Positions 16,938-25,731 of a DNA stretch of 36,128 nucleotides are shown here, piece after piece. The first letter of the stretch is position 1, and every line of letters starts with the position of its first letter. Under the pieces are notes generated by a model. It made no database searches, was not told where the DNA came from, and saw only the letters and a program-made list of their open reading frames with translations. The stretch is from Actinomycetes bacterium (lineage in GTDB: Bacteria > Actinomycetota > Acidimicrobiia > Acidimicrobiales > Poriferisodalaceae): assembly GCA_024228575.1 (NCBI GenBank), contig JAAETH010000260.1:1-36128 (forward strand), in the 5' to 3' direction. The position numbers were made by a program, and so were the translations under genes.

Positions 16938-17097
16938 GCTCACTGCGCTCTTTCTCGCCTTCTGGCTCGCCAACGCTCGCTCCGTGCGGCTCACTGCGCT
17001 CTTTCTCGCCTTCTGGCTCGCCAACGCTCGCTCCGTGCGGCTCACTGCGCTCTTTCTCGCCTTCTGGCTCGCCAACGCTCGCTCCGTGCGGCTCACT
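16938..17097. repeat. 51-bp tandem repeat, three copies plus a 7-bp partial
   Basis: Three identical 51-bp units begin at 16938, 16989 and 17040. A fourth start (GCTCACT) at 17091 runs into the fhaB stop codon. A stray GCTCACT also occurs at 16921. Each unit contains several GCTC/GAGC-type blocks such as GCTCGCCAACGCTCGCTCC. The array fills the gap between fhaB and pstP inside an otherwise tightly packed operon. The period is a multiple of 3, so all plus-strand frames stay open, but that does not imply coding. Confidence 0.95.
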
Positions 17098-17533
17098 TGC
17101 TCACCTCAAACACGGTGGCCCCGATCTGTAACCTGTCGCCTTCCTTCACGACGGTTGGACGGCTCACCTTCTCACGATTCAGATAGGAGCCGTTCGTCGA
17201 GCCGAGATCCTCGACGTACAACTCGCCATCTCTTCTGAAGATCCTCGCGTGTCTCTGTGACGCGTAGGTGTCATCGACGGTTACTTCGCACCCAGCCGCG
17301 CGCCCGACGTGGAGTTCGTCTCCCACGACATGCACCTTGCCGGCCTGCTCGGCGGGCGCGATGAGCACCAGACGCGTCGTGTTGCTTCTGACTCGCCGTT
17401 GACGCGCCACTCGCTGCTTGGGAGCACGAGCCGGCCGCACCTCGGTCCACACGGCATGGACGACGCGCAGAAAGAACAAGTAGATGAGGGCGAGCAGGCA
17501 GAGCGTCAGTAGCTGGACGAGTGCTGGCGACAT
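17093..17533 (-). CDS. fhaB: FHA-domain protein FhaB / FipA-like (146 aa)
   Basis: Small phosphothreonine-binding adaptor. It has an N-terminal hydrophobic helix (about 5-27), a basic linker (RVARQRRVRSNTTRL) and a C-terminal FHA domain with LHVGRAAGCEV, the SQRHARI strand and LGSTNGSYLN. The mycobacterial homologue links PknA/PknB signalling to division and wall synthesis. The ATG at 17533 forms a TGATG junction with fhaA. The stop lies inside the partial fourth copy of the 51-bp repeat. Confidence 0.92.
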   Translation of the reverse strand: MSPALVQLLTLCLLALIYLFFLRVVHAVWTEVRPARAPKQRVARQRRVRSNTTRLVLIAPAEQAGKVHVVGDELHVGRAAGCEVTVDDTYASQRHARIFRRDGELYVEDLGSTNGSYLNREKVSRPTVVKEGDRLQIGATVFEVSK

Positions 17534-18186
17534 CAGCTGGCCTCGAAACGGATTTCGCGGCCAGCGATCTCGATGATGTCGAGATCGACCAATGTGTGAT
17601 CTGCCACCGGGCTCTGATTGACCCTGGTGCCGTTGGTCGACCCGAGGTCCACCAGTCGATAGCCGGCGCCTGCCACTTCGATGCCCACGTGCCGTCGGCT
17701 GACCCTGGGATCTTCGATCTGCAGGTTGCACGCGGCCTCGCGTCCGATGGTCACTCCGGTTCCGAGCGCAACCCGAGAACCGTCGGAGAACACGAGTGAC
17801 CCGGGCCCGTTCTCGGCATTCGCTTCCAGCGCCGATGTCACCTCAAAACGGCCCTCGCGGTAGCCCTGTCCCGGAGCCAGACTCACAACCACATTGCCAA
17901 CGAAGCGATAGCCACGTTCGCGGGCATGGGTCCTGGCCAGGTCGCCGAGCTCGCGGACCAACGCCTCCTGCATAGGGGTGAACCGATCGAGGTCCGCCTG
18001 GGACAGCCACACGGCGAACATGTTTGGAGCGGTCATCGAGCCGCGAACGTCGAGTGTGCGTTCGTCGTCGAGTACTCGCACAACACGACGACCGATCTCG
18101 ACGGGCTCCACGGCCCCACGAAAGGCGCGGGCAAACCCACCTTCAACCAGTCGCTCAAGGCGCCTTTCGAATCCCCGCATAACCAT
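17533..18186 (-). CDS. fhaA: FHA-domain protein FhaA with N-terminal DUF3662 domain (217 aa)
   Basis: Cytoplasmic regulator that binds phosphorylated partners of PknB. The N-terminal ~115 residues (FERRLERLVEGGFARAF then EIGRRVVRVLDDE) match the DUF3662 region of FhaA. The C-terminal FHA domain has VTIGREAACNLQIEDPRVSRRH and LGSTNGTRVN. It is short compared with mycobacterial FhaA, because the long disordered linker is missing. The start is uncertain: ATGs at 18186 and 18180 both lack a clear ribosome site, and the frame is open to 18228. First gene of the operon; its promoter lies in the 114-bp gap to the tRNA. Confidence 0.9.
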   Translation of the reverse strand: MVMRGFERRLERLVEGGFARAFRGAVEPVEIGRRVVRVLDDERTLDVRGSMTAPNMFAVWLSQADLDRFTPMQEALVRELGDLARTHARERGYRFVGNVVVSLAPGQGYREGRFEVTSALEANAENGPGSLVFSDGSRVALGTGVTIGREAACNLQIEDPRVSRRHVGIEVAGAGYRLVDLGSTNGTRVNQSPVADHTLVDLDIIEIAGREIRFEAS

Positions 18187-18300
18187 TGGCCAGGAGTCTA
18201 CGAGCGATGAGGTTCGGGTGGGTTGCATGGCCCATGTGGGGAATCGTCCACAAACCGTGTTCTCAAATCGGTGCGGAACCGGTACTGTTTGCCCGCACTC

Positions 18301-18387
18301 GCGCGAGTGGCGGAATTGGCAGACGCGCAGGCTTCAGGTGCCTGTGCCCGTAAGGGTGTGAGGGTTCAAGTCCCTCCTCGCGCACCA
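18301..18387 (+). tRNA. tRNA-Leu (anticodon CAG)
   Basis: The cloverleaf can be folded by hand. Acceptor GCGCGAG (18301-18307) pairs with CTCGCGC (18377-18383). The anticodon arm CAGGC-loop-GCCTG has loop TTCAGGT giving anticodon CAG. A long variable arm (TGCCCGTAAGGGTGT) is typical of class II tRNA-Leu. The T-arm reads GAGGGTTCAAGTCCCTC, and the CCA end is encoded. A TACTGT box 12 bases upstream may be the -10. Synteny beside fhaA resembles mycobacteria. Confidence 0.97.
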
Positions 18388-18399
18388 ACGATCCTGGTC

Positions 18400-18427
18400 G
18401 AGCCCCGGCGCTACAGCGCCGGGGCTC
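18400..18427. terminator. Strong GC hairpin after tRNA-Leu
   Basis: GAGCCCCGGCGCT (18400-18412) pairs with AGCGCCGGGGCTC (18415-18427), leaving a tiny loop. There is no long T-run, only GTGTGTTGT on the right and GACCAGGAT on the left. It lies between the tRNA and the convergent MFS gene, so it could act for both strands. Confidence 0.75.
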
Positions 18428-18443
18428 GTGTGTTGTCGGGTTC

Positions 18444-19718
18444 CTAGTCGACTGGAACCGGATCGCCCTCGAGTCTCGAGTCGGTTCCCACCCAAACCAT
18501 CACAAGGGCGGCGAGCCCGAACAGTAGGTAGGCGACCGCCATCGGTGTGACCGTGGACTCGATGCGGGCATCGACAATGGCTGCCAGCACGGAGCCGACT
18601 GCGGTTGTGATGAGCCCGACGATGCCGGACGCAGTGCCCGCGAGATCGCCCATCGGCTGCAGCGCCAGGCTGAAACACGCCGGTCCGAACGGCGCGGCAA
18701 CGGTGTTGAGGGCCACGAAACCAACGATCCAGATCCACAACGCCGGAAGGCCGTCGTAGGCCACGGTGACGAACAGGTTGATCAGGCTGAGCACACAGAA
18801 CAACACGGCGGAGCCCCTCAACGTGGCTGCTGCACCTCGGCGACCTATCAGCCGATCCCCGACGACAAAGGCGGCGGCCATGACCACCCCCGCTCCCGAA
18901 AACATGGCCACGAACAGGTCATCACGTCCATAGAGCCTGTCCATGATCGGTTGACTGCTGCCGAGGAAGATGAAGAAGCCCGCGTGGTTCAGGGTCAACG
19001 CCAGCGTGACAGCCATGGTCGAGCGGGTCGTGAGGACCTTGCGAAACGCCTTGGCCGTCGGCTTGAACTGCAGAGGCCTGCGGTTCTCGTCGGGCAAGGT
19101 TTCACCGAAACGTCTGACCCACAGGATCTGGCCGGCGGCCGCAACCATACAAAAGACGAACACGGCCTGCCAAGGAGCGATCAACAAGATGAGTGCCCCA
19201 ACCAGGGGAGCGGCCACGGGGCCGATCATGAACACCGCCATGACGATCGACATGACCCGGGCCATCTGGTCGCCCTGGTAGAGATCGCGAGCAATCGCCA
19301 TTCGAAGAAGTGCCGGCGCTGCGGCTCCGAATCCCCAGATGAACCGGGCGACGAGCATCGGAGGCAGGCTCGTCGAGGCGGCGCTGATCCCGGCTCCGAC
19401 GATGTAGAGAACGAGGCCGGCGACCATGGACGGTCGTCGTCCGAACCGGTCGGAGATCGGACCCCAGATGGGCTGGCCAATCGCCATTCCGACGAAGTAG
19501 ACGGTCACGATGAGACTCACACGAGTCGACTCGGGGGCGAGCCCCAGGTCGGGTCTCATCTCGTCGAAAGCCGGAATGACGATGTCGATTCCGAGCGCCA
19601 GCAGTGACCCGCTGAGCGCGAGGTAGGCGATAACGCTCGATGTGTTTCGCGACCGGACTGTTGAACTGTTCGAGGGCAAGAGCCGACAGGGTACGTGGGT
19701 GCCTTGAATTGCCCGCAT
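18444..19718 (-). CDS. MFS drug-resistance transporter, Bcr/CflA type (424 aa)
   Basis: Twelve-helix proton-driven exporter. The loop after TM2 carries GPISDRFGRRP, the MFS motif A (GxxxDRxGRR). The N-terminal helix has LGIDIVIPAFDEM, close to the D-x-x-x-PA/PS-x pattern of the Bcr/CflA group. The substrate is unknown. The ATG at 19718 has AAGGTG about 8 bases upstream. The divergent peptidase starts only 22 bp away at 19741, so each promoter must overlap the other gene's 5' end unless one start is wrong. Confidence 0.85.
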   Translation of the reverse strand: MRAIQGTHVPCRLLPSNSSTVRSRNTSSVIAYLALSGSLLALGIDIVIPAFDEMRPDLGLAPESTRVSLIVTVYFVGMAIGQPIWGPISDRFGRRPSMVAGLVLYIVGAGISAASTSLPPMLVARFIWGFGAAAPALLRMAIARDLYQGDQMARVMSIVMAVFMIGPVAAPLVGALILLIAPWQAVFVFCMVAAAGQILWVRRFGETLPDENRRPLQFKPTAKAFRKVLTTRSTMAVTLALTLNHAGFFIFLGSSQPIMDRLYGRDDLFVAMFSGAGVVMAAAFVVGDRLIGRRGAAATLRGSAVLFCVLSLINLFVTVAYDGLPALWIWIVGFVALNTVAAPFGPACFSLALQPMGDLAGTASGIVGLITTAVGSVLAAIVDARIESTVTPMAVAYLLFGLAALVMVWVGTDSRLEGDPVPVD

Positions 19719-19740
19719 TCCAGTGACACCTTGGAGATCT

Positions 19741-20982
19741 GTGACCACACACCGTCGTTCGCATGCTTTGCGCTCACTACGTCATGTGGCGACAGTCGTT
19801 TTGCTGCTGATCGTCACGCTTGTCGTACCGAGCGGCGATGCGATCGCGGACGAGGACGACCTCAAGGACTTGCGCGAAGAGCGCGAAGCGCTGGCCGAAC
19901 AACGCGCGGCCCAAGCGGCTTCGGTCGACGCCGCAGCGGCCGAGTTCGAAGAGGTCACCGAGGCCCTCGAGATCTTGAACAACGACGTCGAGTCCGCCGA
20001 GGGGCGCCTCGCAGCATCTCAGCAAGCGGTCGAGGACAGCAAGCTCGCCCTCGAGTCGATCGAGCAACAGGAGTCCTACGTCCAGGAACAGATGGACCAG
20101 ACCGCCGAGGGCCTTCAAGACCTCGCCGTCCAGTGGTACGTGGCGGGCCGCGACACCGAACAACAGAGTTCGTACGTCTCGCTCGACGCTGCCACACCCA
20201 CAGAGGCGGCCGTCAAGGAGACCCTGTTCAAGGTCAGACTCGGCCAGGAGACAAACCTCGTCGACCGGATGCGCGAGCTGGCAGACGACCTCGATCTGCT
20301 CGTCGAGAATCGGGCCAGGGCCGTCGAAGAAGCCGCCGAGCGCGAGGAGGTGATGGCCTCGCGCCTCGACGACGTGGAGGCGTCGCGCGACAGGCTCGAA
20401 GAGTTCGCAATGGGGGTCGAGGAACGCCTCGATCAGCGTTTGGCCGAGGCCGCCTCGCTCGAAGCTCTCGACGCCGAACTCGCCCAACAGATCCGCAACG
20501 AGGAACGAGAGATCGCCCGCAAACTCGCCGAAGCAAGACGGCGCGAGGAATTGGCCCGGCGAGCGGCCGCTGTGCCCAACATCGTCGGCGACGGCGAGAT
20601 CGTCAACGTCGGCGGAATTCGGGTTCACAGCTCGATCTCGAACAACCTTGCCCAGCTGCTCCAGGCAGCTGCAGCAGACGGTGTCCTGCTCGGCGGCGGT
20701 GGGTACCGAAACTCCTCGGCCCAGATCGCCCTGCGGAGGGCACACTGCGGATCGAGCGACTACGAGGTCTACCAGAAGCCGTCGTATCAGTGCCGCCCCC
20801 CAACAGCTCGGCCGGGTTACTCGAATCATGAGCGCGGATTGGCCGTCGATTTCACTGCTGGAGGCAGGGCGATAACCAGTCGCAGTACCGCCGCTTTCAA
20901 GTGGTTGGCCGCAAACGCAGCGAAGTACGGCTTCTACAACCTGCCCTCTGAACCGTGGCACTGGTCGGTGAACGGCCAGTAG
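19741..20982 (+). CDS. Secreted coiled-coil protein with C-terminal VanY/M15B peptidase domain (413 aa)
   Basis: Probable extracytoplasmic peptidoglycan peptidase. A signal sequence (about 1-40: basic start, VATVVLLLIVTLVV, then AIA) is followed by a long Glu/Ala-rich coiled coil (about 42-290) and a D,D-carboxypeptidase VanY-type domain. That domain has YSNHERGLAVDF (zinc His and Asp) and EPWHWS (zinc His plus catalytic region). Coiled coil plus hydrolase resembles division hydrolases of the EnvC/PcsB kind, though with a different catalytic domain. The GTG at 19741 has GGAG at 5-6 bases; a GTG at 19723 is the alternative. Confidence 0.87.
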   Translation: MTTHRRSHALRSLRHVATVVLLLIVTLVVPSGDAIADEDDLKDLREEREALAEQRAAQAASVDAAAAEFEEVTEALEILNNDVESAEGRLAASQQAVEDSKLALESIEQQESYVQEQMDQTAEGLQDLAVQWYVAGRDTEQQSSYVSLDAATPTEAAVKETLFKVRLGQETNLVDRMRELADDLDLLVENRARAVEEAAEREEVMASRLDDVEASRDRLEEFAMGVEERLDQRLAEAASLEALDAELAQQIRNEEREIARKLAEARRREELARRAAAVPNIVGDGEIVNVGGIRVHSSISNNLAQLLQAAAADGVLLGGGGYRNSSAQIALRRAHCGSSDYEVYQKPSYQCRPPTARPGYSNHERGLAVDFTAGGRAITSRSTAAFKWLAANAAKYGFYNLPSEPWHWSVNGQ

Positions 20983-20986
20983 CCGT

Positions 20987-21799
20987 CTACCTCAAGAGGT
21001 TCGAGGGAAGCATCCGCGCTACCGCCGACAGCACACCAAGGGTTCCTGAACCCGAACCGCCGCGACGCTCGAAGACGCCGATGGGACAAAGCTCGTCGTC
21101 GGTCTCGCCGAGGGCGAATGCTCCCCACCAGACATTGTCGGGCGCCAGAATCGCTCCCTCGACCTTCATGTGACCAACGTGGCTACCGGGTAGTGGAGCA
21201 ATCGGGTGCCCGATCAGGCCCTTGGTCAGACCGAACCGCCGACGACTCTCGACCTCGGTTTGGGACCGCACCCCGGCCGCCTGAAGCACCGCGTCCAGAA
21301 CAGGAGCGAGATGTTCGTCGGGGACTCCTGCGAGACCCGCACGCGACAGGCCGAGCACCACTTGTTCTCTCACGACCGAGAGCGGCATCTCCAGCCCGAT
21401 CACCCGTAGTGAAACATCGACCGAGTCACCCATGCGCGTGGCGTCCGCCCAGACGTTGCTGGCCCACCAGAGCGCCTCGAGTAGTGGGCCACGTTTCCCG
21501 CGTTCCATCGCCAGGGCTCGACTCCGCGACTCGTCGATCTGGCGCCTCCGCTCGAGTCCGACATCAACAAGCCCTTGCCTCTCACAACCCGGGCACAGGT
21601 TCACGGGGCTTTCCGATCCGGATACCTCGGCAAGCCTGAACCCGGCTTGATGAACCTCACACACGAGACGGCCACAACTGTTGCATGGCACGGCATGGGC
21701 CCGGTTGCAGAAACTGCAGACCGGCCGGGGTGGCGTTCCCGGACCGGAGCCGTGATGACTGATCGACCCGAACACGCAGAATGAATCGGCGTTCGACAA
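20987..21799 (-). CDS. Hypothetical protein with N-terminal cysteine-rich zinc-ribbon-like region (270 aa)
   Basis: I do not recognise the family. Residues about 28-75 hold the CxxC pairs CSFC, CNSC and CPGC plus CEVH, enough for two zinc sites as in B-box or double zinc-ribbon folds. The rest is soluble, with a region LLEALWWASNVWADATRMGDSVDVSLRV-like and a Gly-rich C-terminus. No membrane helix is seen. The start is a TTG at 21799 with GAAGAG upstream; a GTG at 21775 is the alternative. It is the third gene of the minus-strand flavoprotein run, 45 bp after the reductase. Confidence 0.68.
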   Translation of the reverse strand: MSNADSFCVFGSISHHGSGPGTPPRPVCSFCNRAHAVPCNSCGRLVCEVHQAGFRLAEVSGSESPVNLCPGCERQGLVDVGLERRRQIDESRSRALAMERGKRGPLLEALWWASNVWADATRMGDSVDVSLRVIGLEMPLSVVREQVVLGLSRAGLAGVPDEHLAPVLDAVLQAAGVRSQTEVESRRRFGLTKGLIGHPIAPLPGSHVGHMKVEGAILAPDNVWWGAFALGETDDELCPIGVFERRGGSGSGTLGVLSAVARMLPSNLLR

Positions 21800-21844
21800 A
21801 GGGCTCTTCAGTGAAGAAACGATGACATTCCTCGCCAGTTCTGG

Positions 21845-23059
21845 CTAGGGCTTGGCCCTCGTCCTCCTCAGTAGTGGTTCGGCCAAACCGAGGGAGCGGT
21901 CCGCTAGTCGAAGGACCCGGCCTGACGCGCCGGGGGTATCGACATCGACGAGGTTTCCCATGACCTGGAGGGTTATCTTTGCAATCGGGTCCGTGCCAAC
22001 CGCGATCCGCAGGCCGCCGCGCAATATCCACGGATGGCCGATGAGCAGCGAGAACCGCCGCCCCGTCCGCAGGAAACCATCGAACCGGTTGGCAACTTCG
22101 TGGTCGTAGCGCCCGGCGCAATCAACCGGATCGTCGACGAAGAGGTCCGCGGCCAGTATTCCCGTCTCGAGTGCGTAGTCGATTCCCTCACCGTTCATCG
22201 GGTTGATGAGCCCCGCGGCATCACCCACGGCCACCCATCCGGGCCCATGGCGTTTCTGTGCACTCATCGGTAGCCGCCACGCTCGCGGTCGTTGGAGGAA
22301 CTCGCTTGTTTCCCACGATTCGCGAACGAGTGACGCGTACGACTCGACCATGCGGTTCAGATTCAGCCTCTTGAAACCCTTCATGGTCGACAGGGCACCC
22401 ACGCCCAGATTCACGGTTCCGTCGCCGGCCGGGAACATCCACCCATAACCGGGCACCGCTGTGCCACGTTCGTCGCTGAGGGTCAGGCATGCCTCGATAT
22501 GGCGATCGGCGTGGCGCGGCGATTCCACATATGTGCGGATGGCCAGACCGAACGTCTCGTCCTCGACCCGGACTGCCCCCAGCATGCGACCAGCCTGCCC
22601 GGTTGCGCCGGCAGCCAAGACGACGAGGTCGGCCTGCCAGGTCTCGCCACCCACATCAACACCGGTGACACGACCATCGACGAGCCGAGGAAGTGCCTCC
22701 ACGCCGTAGACGATCTCGGCACCCGCCTTTGCGGCCGCGTCGATGAGGGCAGCGTCGAGTCGACGCCTCGGCCAGACGGCACCGTGGGCGGGGAACAGAC
22801 CGCCAGGCCAGTCGAGTTCGCGAGTGACCTTGCCGGCGATCATCCTCAACCCGTCGATGTGGTGTGCGTCGGCGTAGGAGATGTCGAGTTCATCGAGCGC
22901 TGCGATGGCCCTGGGGGTGAGGCCATCGCCGCAAACCTTGTCGCGGCCGTGAACTCCCTTTTCGAAAACGACGACGTCGAGTCCGGCGCGAGCACCCCGG
23001 ACAGCAGCCGCTGCTCCTCCCGGACCACCTCCGATGACCGCGATATCGACCTTTCTCAC
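21845..23059 (-). CDS. Geranylgeranyl reductase-family FAD oxidoreductase (404 aa)
   Basis: Flavoprotein of the type that saturates isoprenoid double bonds. The N-terminus has VIGGGPGGAAAA (FAD dinucleotide loop) and DKVCGDGLTPRA, the C-G-D-G motif of this family. Near residue 280, GWVAVGDAAGLINPMNGEGIDYALETG is the second FAD signature. In actinobacteria such enzymes can reduce the menaquinone side chain (MenJ-like), or act on other prenyl lipids; no menaquinone gene is nearby to decide. The GTG at 23059 overlaps the upstream stop (GTGA). Confidence 0.87.
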   Translation of the reverse strand: MRKVDIAVIGGGPGGAAAAVRGARAGLDVVVFEKGVHGRDKVCGDGLTPRAIAALDELDISYADAHHIDGLRMIAGKVTRELDWPGGLFPAHGAVWPRRRLDAALIDAAAKAGAEIVYGVEALPRLVDGRVTGVDVGGETWQADLVVLAAGATGQAGRMLGAVRVEDETFGLAIRTYVESPRHADRHIEACLTLSDERGTAVPGYGWMFPAGDGTVNLGVGALSTMKGFKRLNLNRMVESYASLVRESWETSEFLQRPRAWRLPMSAQKRHGPGWVAVGDAAGLINPMNGEGIDYALETGILAADLFVDDPVDCAGRYDHEVANRFDGFLRTGRRFSLLIGHPWILRGGLRIAVGTDPIAKITLQVMGNLVDVDTPGASGRVLRLADRSLGLAEPLLRRTRAKP

Positions 23060-24198
23060 CCCTGAAGCCTGCCGCCGTCGCGACCGTTCTGGAACCGCAA
23101 CGGGTCGATCGCAGCGGGATCGAGTCCGGCTTCGAGGTGACGCCCGGGAACCACCCCGTCGATGATCAGGCCCACCGCGCAGTCCGCGGCACCGGGAGCG
23201 CTCTGGATGCCGGTGCCTCCCTGTCCGCAGAGCCAGAAGAATCCATCGTGTTCGCTCCAGCCGATCACGGGGTTCTGATCCGGGGTGAACACCCTGAGAC
23301 CGGCCCACGCGGTTCGCACGGAACGCAGTTCGTTCCGGACAAATGGCTGTGCCGCTTCGATCGTCATCGCTACGTCGATCTCCTCGTGACGCACGTCGGA
23401 CGGTTCGACCGGTGTCTGGTCCATGGGCGACAAGAGCAATTGCTCGCCCGCTTCGGGTTTTGCGTAGAAGTCGTCCCTGGAGGAGATGAGCATCGGGCCG
23501 TCAAACACACCCGGAGTCGGCACGGTGAAGGCGGTTCGACGCTTGGGAATCAGGCCGACTGGCGACACCCCGGCACGCCCGGCGACGACATCGCCCCAAG
23601 CTCCCGCCGCGTTCACCACCACAGGCGTCTCGTATTCCTCGGTGCTGGTCGTGACGCGCCAGGTGGTGCCGGTACGGGCCAGCTCGACCACCTCACATTC
23701 ACGGACGATGTCCACCGAGTTGCGCCTGGCCTCACGAACGTACGCCTGGTGAAGCCCCGCCACTTCGAGATCTGAGACGTCTGGTTGAAAGGTGACCGAC
23801 TCGACGGAGTCGAGGTCGACCCACGGCGCCATCTCGACGACGACATCAAAACCGACGCGTTCGACCTGCCCAAGGCGCGAATTCGAGATGTCTTCAGAAG
23901 GGGGTTCGACGTCGTCTCCGGCCACGTTTGCGGTTAGGAGTCCACGGGGCGACAGGAAGGACACCTCTGAAAACTCTGAGTCGGGGTTGTCCAGGGTCTC
24001 GAGACCAACATCGGTCAGGGCGGAGAAGACCCCGCCGCCGAGACCTGGCACCAGCACGGCAGCGGATCGTCCCGTCGAATGGTGCACCAGGGAACTCTCT
24101 CGCTCGACGACGACAACTCTCAGCTCGCGGGGAAGCCTGGCAGCAACACTGACACCAGCTATGCCTCCACCAACAACGACCACATCAACACTGCGCAC
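23056..24198 (-). CDS. FAD-dependent oxidoreductase, DadA/glycine-oxidase type (380 aa)
   Basis: Flavoprotein of the D-amino-acid dehydrogenase / glycine oxidase family (DAO fold). VDVVVVGGGIAGVSVA at the N-terminus is the FAD-binding loop. A C-terminal TAWAGLRVFTPDQNPVIGWSEHDGFFWLCGQGGTGIQ is the typical closing segment of this family. The substrate is not clear. The GTG at 24198 was chosen because GGGGAG lies 8 bases upstream; the ATG at 24216 would put that ribosome site inside the gene. First gene of a three-gene run, 67 bp divergent from the acyl-CoA dehydrogenase. Confidence 0.85.
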   Translation of the reverse strand: MRSVDVVVVGGGIAGVSVAARLPRELRVVVVERESSLVHHSTGRSAAVLVPGLGGGVFSALTDVGLETLDNPDSEFSEVSFLSPRGLLTANVAGDDVEPPSEDISNSRLGQVERVGFDVVVEMAPWVDLDSVESVTFQPDVSDLEVAGLHQAYVREARRNSVDIVRECEVVELARTGTTWRVTTSTEEYETPVVVNAAGAWGDVVAGRAGVSPVGLIPKRRTAFTVPTPGVFDGPMLISSRDDFYAKPEAGEQLLLSPMDQTPVEPSDVRHEEIDVAMTIEAAQPFVRNELRSVRTAWAGLRVFTPDQNPVIGWSEHDGFFWLCGQGGTGIQSAPGAADCAVGLIIDGVVPGRHLEAGLDPAAIDPLRFQNGRDGGRLQG

Positions 24199-24265
24199 CG
24201 ATTGTTCTCCCCTCATAGACGTCGGGTAGCTTCTCGAAACGTACGCCAGTGGATAGGAATGTGCC

Positions 24266-25573
24266 ATGACAGGGCTCAAAACGGCAGGACCAGACGATTT
24301 TGATCTTCGGATGTCCGAAGAGGTCGTACCGCTGTATGAGGCGGTGAAGGAGTTCATCGCCGAGGTGGTCATTCCAGGCTCATCGGAATTTCACCGCTTG
24401 GGAGAGAACCGACCCGATCACTGGGCCTACAGCGATGAACAGCTCGAATTCCTCGAGGGGATGAAGAACGAGGCTCGCAGCAGGGGTCTGTGGAACTTCT
24501 TCCTGCCCGATGCCGAGACCGGCGAAGGCCTGTCGAACCTCGACTACGCATATATCGCCACCGAACTGGGCAAGAACCCACTCGCCTCTCAGACGATGAA
24601 CTGCTCGGCTCCCGACACGGGGAACATGGAGGTTCTCGAACGTGTAGGCACCCCCGAACAAAAGGAGAAGTGGCTCAAGCCGCTCCTCAACGGCGAGATC
24701 CGATCGGCCTACGTCATGACCGAGCCCGACGTGGCCAGCTCCGACGCCAAGAATGTCCGTTGTCAGGCCATCCTCGATGGCGACGAGTGGGTCATCAACG
24801 GCCAGAAGTACTTCGCTTCGGGCGCCGGTGAGGGTCGTTGCAAGATCTTCATCGTGATGGTGAGAACCAACGAGGACGCATCACCACACCTTCAGCAATC
24901 GCAGATCCTGGTCCCCAAGGACACCCCCGGTGTCGAGATCGTCGGTCCCATGGAGGTCTTCGGCGAGGACGAAGCGCCACACGGCCACATGCACATCAAG
25001 TTCCACGACGTGCGCGTGCCAAAGGACAACATCTTGCTCGGCGAGGGCCGAGGATTCGAGATCAGCCAACTGCGTCTTGGCCCCGGTCGCATCCACCACT
25101 GCATGCGTTCCATCGGTGCCGCCGAAAAGGCCCTCGAGCTGATGGTCGATCGCTCCACCAAACGTGTGGCATTCGGCAAGAAGCTCGCCTACCTCGGCGG
25201 CAGCATGGAGATCATCGCCAAGGCACGCCTCGAGATCGAGGCCATGCGGCTGATGGTGCTGCGAGCAGCAAAGGCCATGGACGTTCTCGGCAACGCCGAG
25301 GCTCGCGTCTGGGTCAGCGGCGTCAAGGCAATGGTGCCCAAGCGGTGCGCCGAGATCATCGACCAGGCAATCCAGATGCACGGCGGCACGGGCCTGACCC
25401 AGTGGACACCACTCGCCAGCATGTACAGGCAGCAGCGCACACTCAGACTCGCCGATGGTCCTGACGAGGTGCACTACTTCGTCGTGGGTCGTGCCGAGGT
25501 CAATTCCCACGTCCCACTCGACTGGATTCCTGGCGAAGAGATCATGCAGCGCCAGATGTTCGGCGAACCCTGA
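24266..25573 (+). CDS. Acyl-CoA dehydrogenase (435 aa)
   Basis: FAD enzyme introducing the alpha-beta double bond in acyl-CoA. Visible family segments are YVMTEPDVASSDAKN (about 150-164, flavin/substrate loop), VINGQKYFASGA, LGPGRIHHCMRSIGAAEKALE and QMHGGTGLTQWTPLASMYRQQRTLRLADGPDEVH near the C-terminus (FAD binding). It is longer than the ~380-aa short-chain enzymes and resembles the ACAD10/11-like group in length and motif wording. AGGA lies about 9 bases before the ATG. A hairpin at 25594-25633 follows. Confidence 0.93.
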   Translation: MTGLKTAGPDDFDLRMSEEVVPLYEAVKEFIAEVVIPGSSEFHRLGENRPDHWAYSDEQLEFLEGMKNEARSRGLWNFFLPDAETGEGLSNLDYAYIATELGKNPLASQTMNCSAPDTGNMEVLERVGTPEQKEKWLKPLLNGEIRSAYVMTEPDVASSDAKNVRCQAILDGDEWVINGQKYFASGAGEGRCKIFIVMVRTNEDASPHLQQSQILVPKDTPGVEIVGPMEVFGEDEAPHGHMHIKFHDVRVPKDNILLGEGRGFEISQLRLGPGRIHHCMRSIGAAEKALELMVDRSTKRVAFGKKLAYLGGSMEIIAKARLEIEAMRLMVLRAAKAMDVLGNAEARVWVSGVKAMVPKRCAEIIDQAIQMHGGTGLTQWTPLASMYRQQRTLRLADGPDEVHYFVVGRAEVNSHVPLDWIPGEEIMQRQMFGEP

Positions 25574-25593
25574 TTCAACAATCGGCTGTCTGT

Positions 25594-25633
25594 CCGGTGC
25601 CAGCCACTTCCTGAGGTCGCCAACTGGCACCGG
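25594..25633 (+). terminator. Inverted repeat, probable terminator of the acyl-CoA dehydrogenase transcript
   Basis: CCGGTGCCAG (25594-25603) pairs with CTGGCACCGG (25624-25633) across a 20-nt loop. There is no T-run, so termination is only suggested. A second hairpin, GCCAGCC (25670-25676) with GGCTGGC (25681-25687), lies in the leader of the next gene. Confidence 0.45.
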
Positions 25634-25731
25634 CAGGCCAACCACGGGGACCCTAGGATGCGGGGGCCTGCCAGCCGCGGGGCTGGCTCGACAGAGACCG
25701 CCGCGACGGTCGACAAACGGAGGAGCCACAT

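Noticed and set aside
16938-17097. CRISPR array
   Set aside because: The repeats are contiguous with no spacers between them.
16801-17238. Plus-strand frame with a 17-residue repeat
   Set aside because: Created by the 51-bp tandem array staying open in every frame; it overlaps pstP and fhaB.
19777-20961. Minus-strand frame of 394 aa
   Set aside because: Mirror of the Glu/Ala coiled coil of the VanY-type protein on the plus strand.
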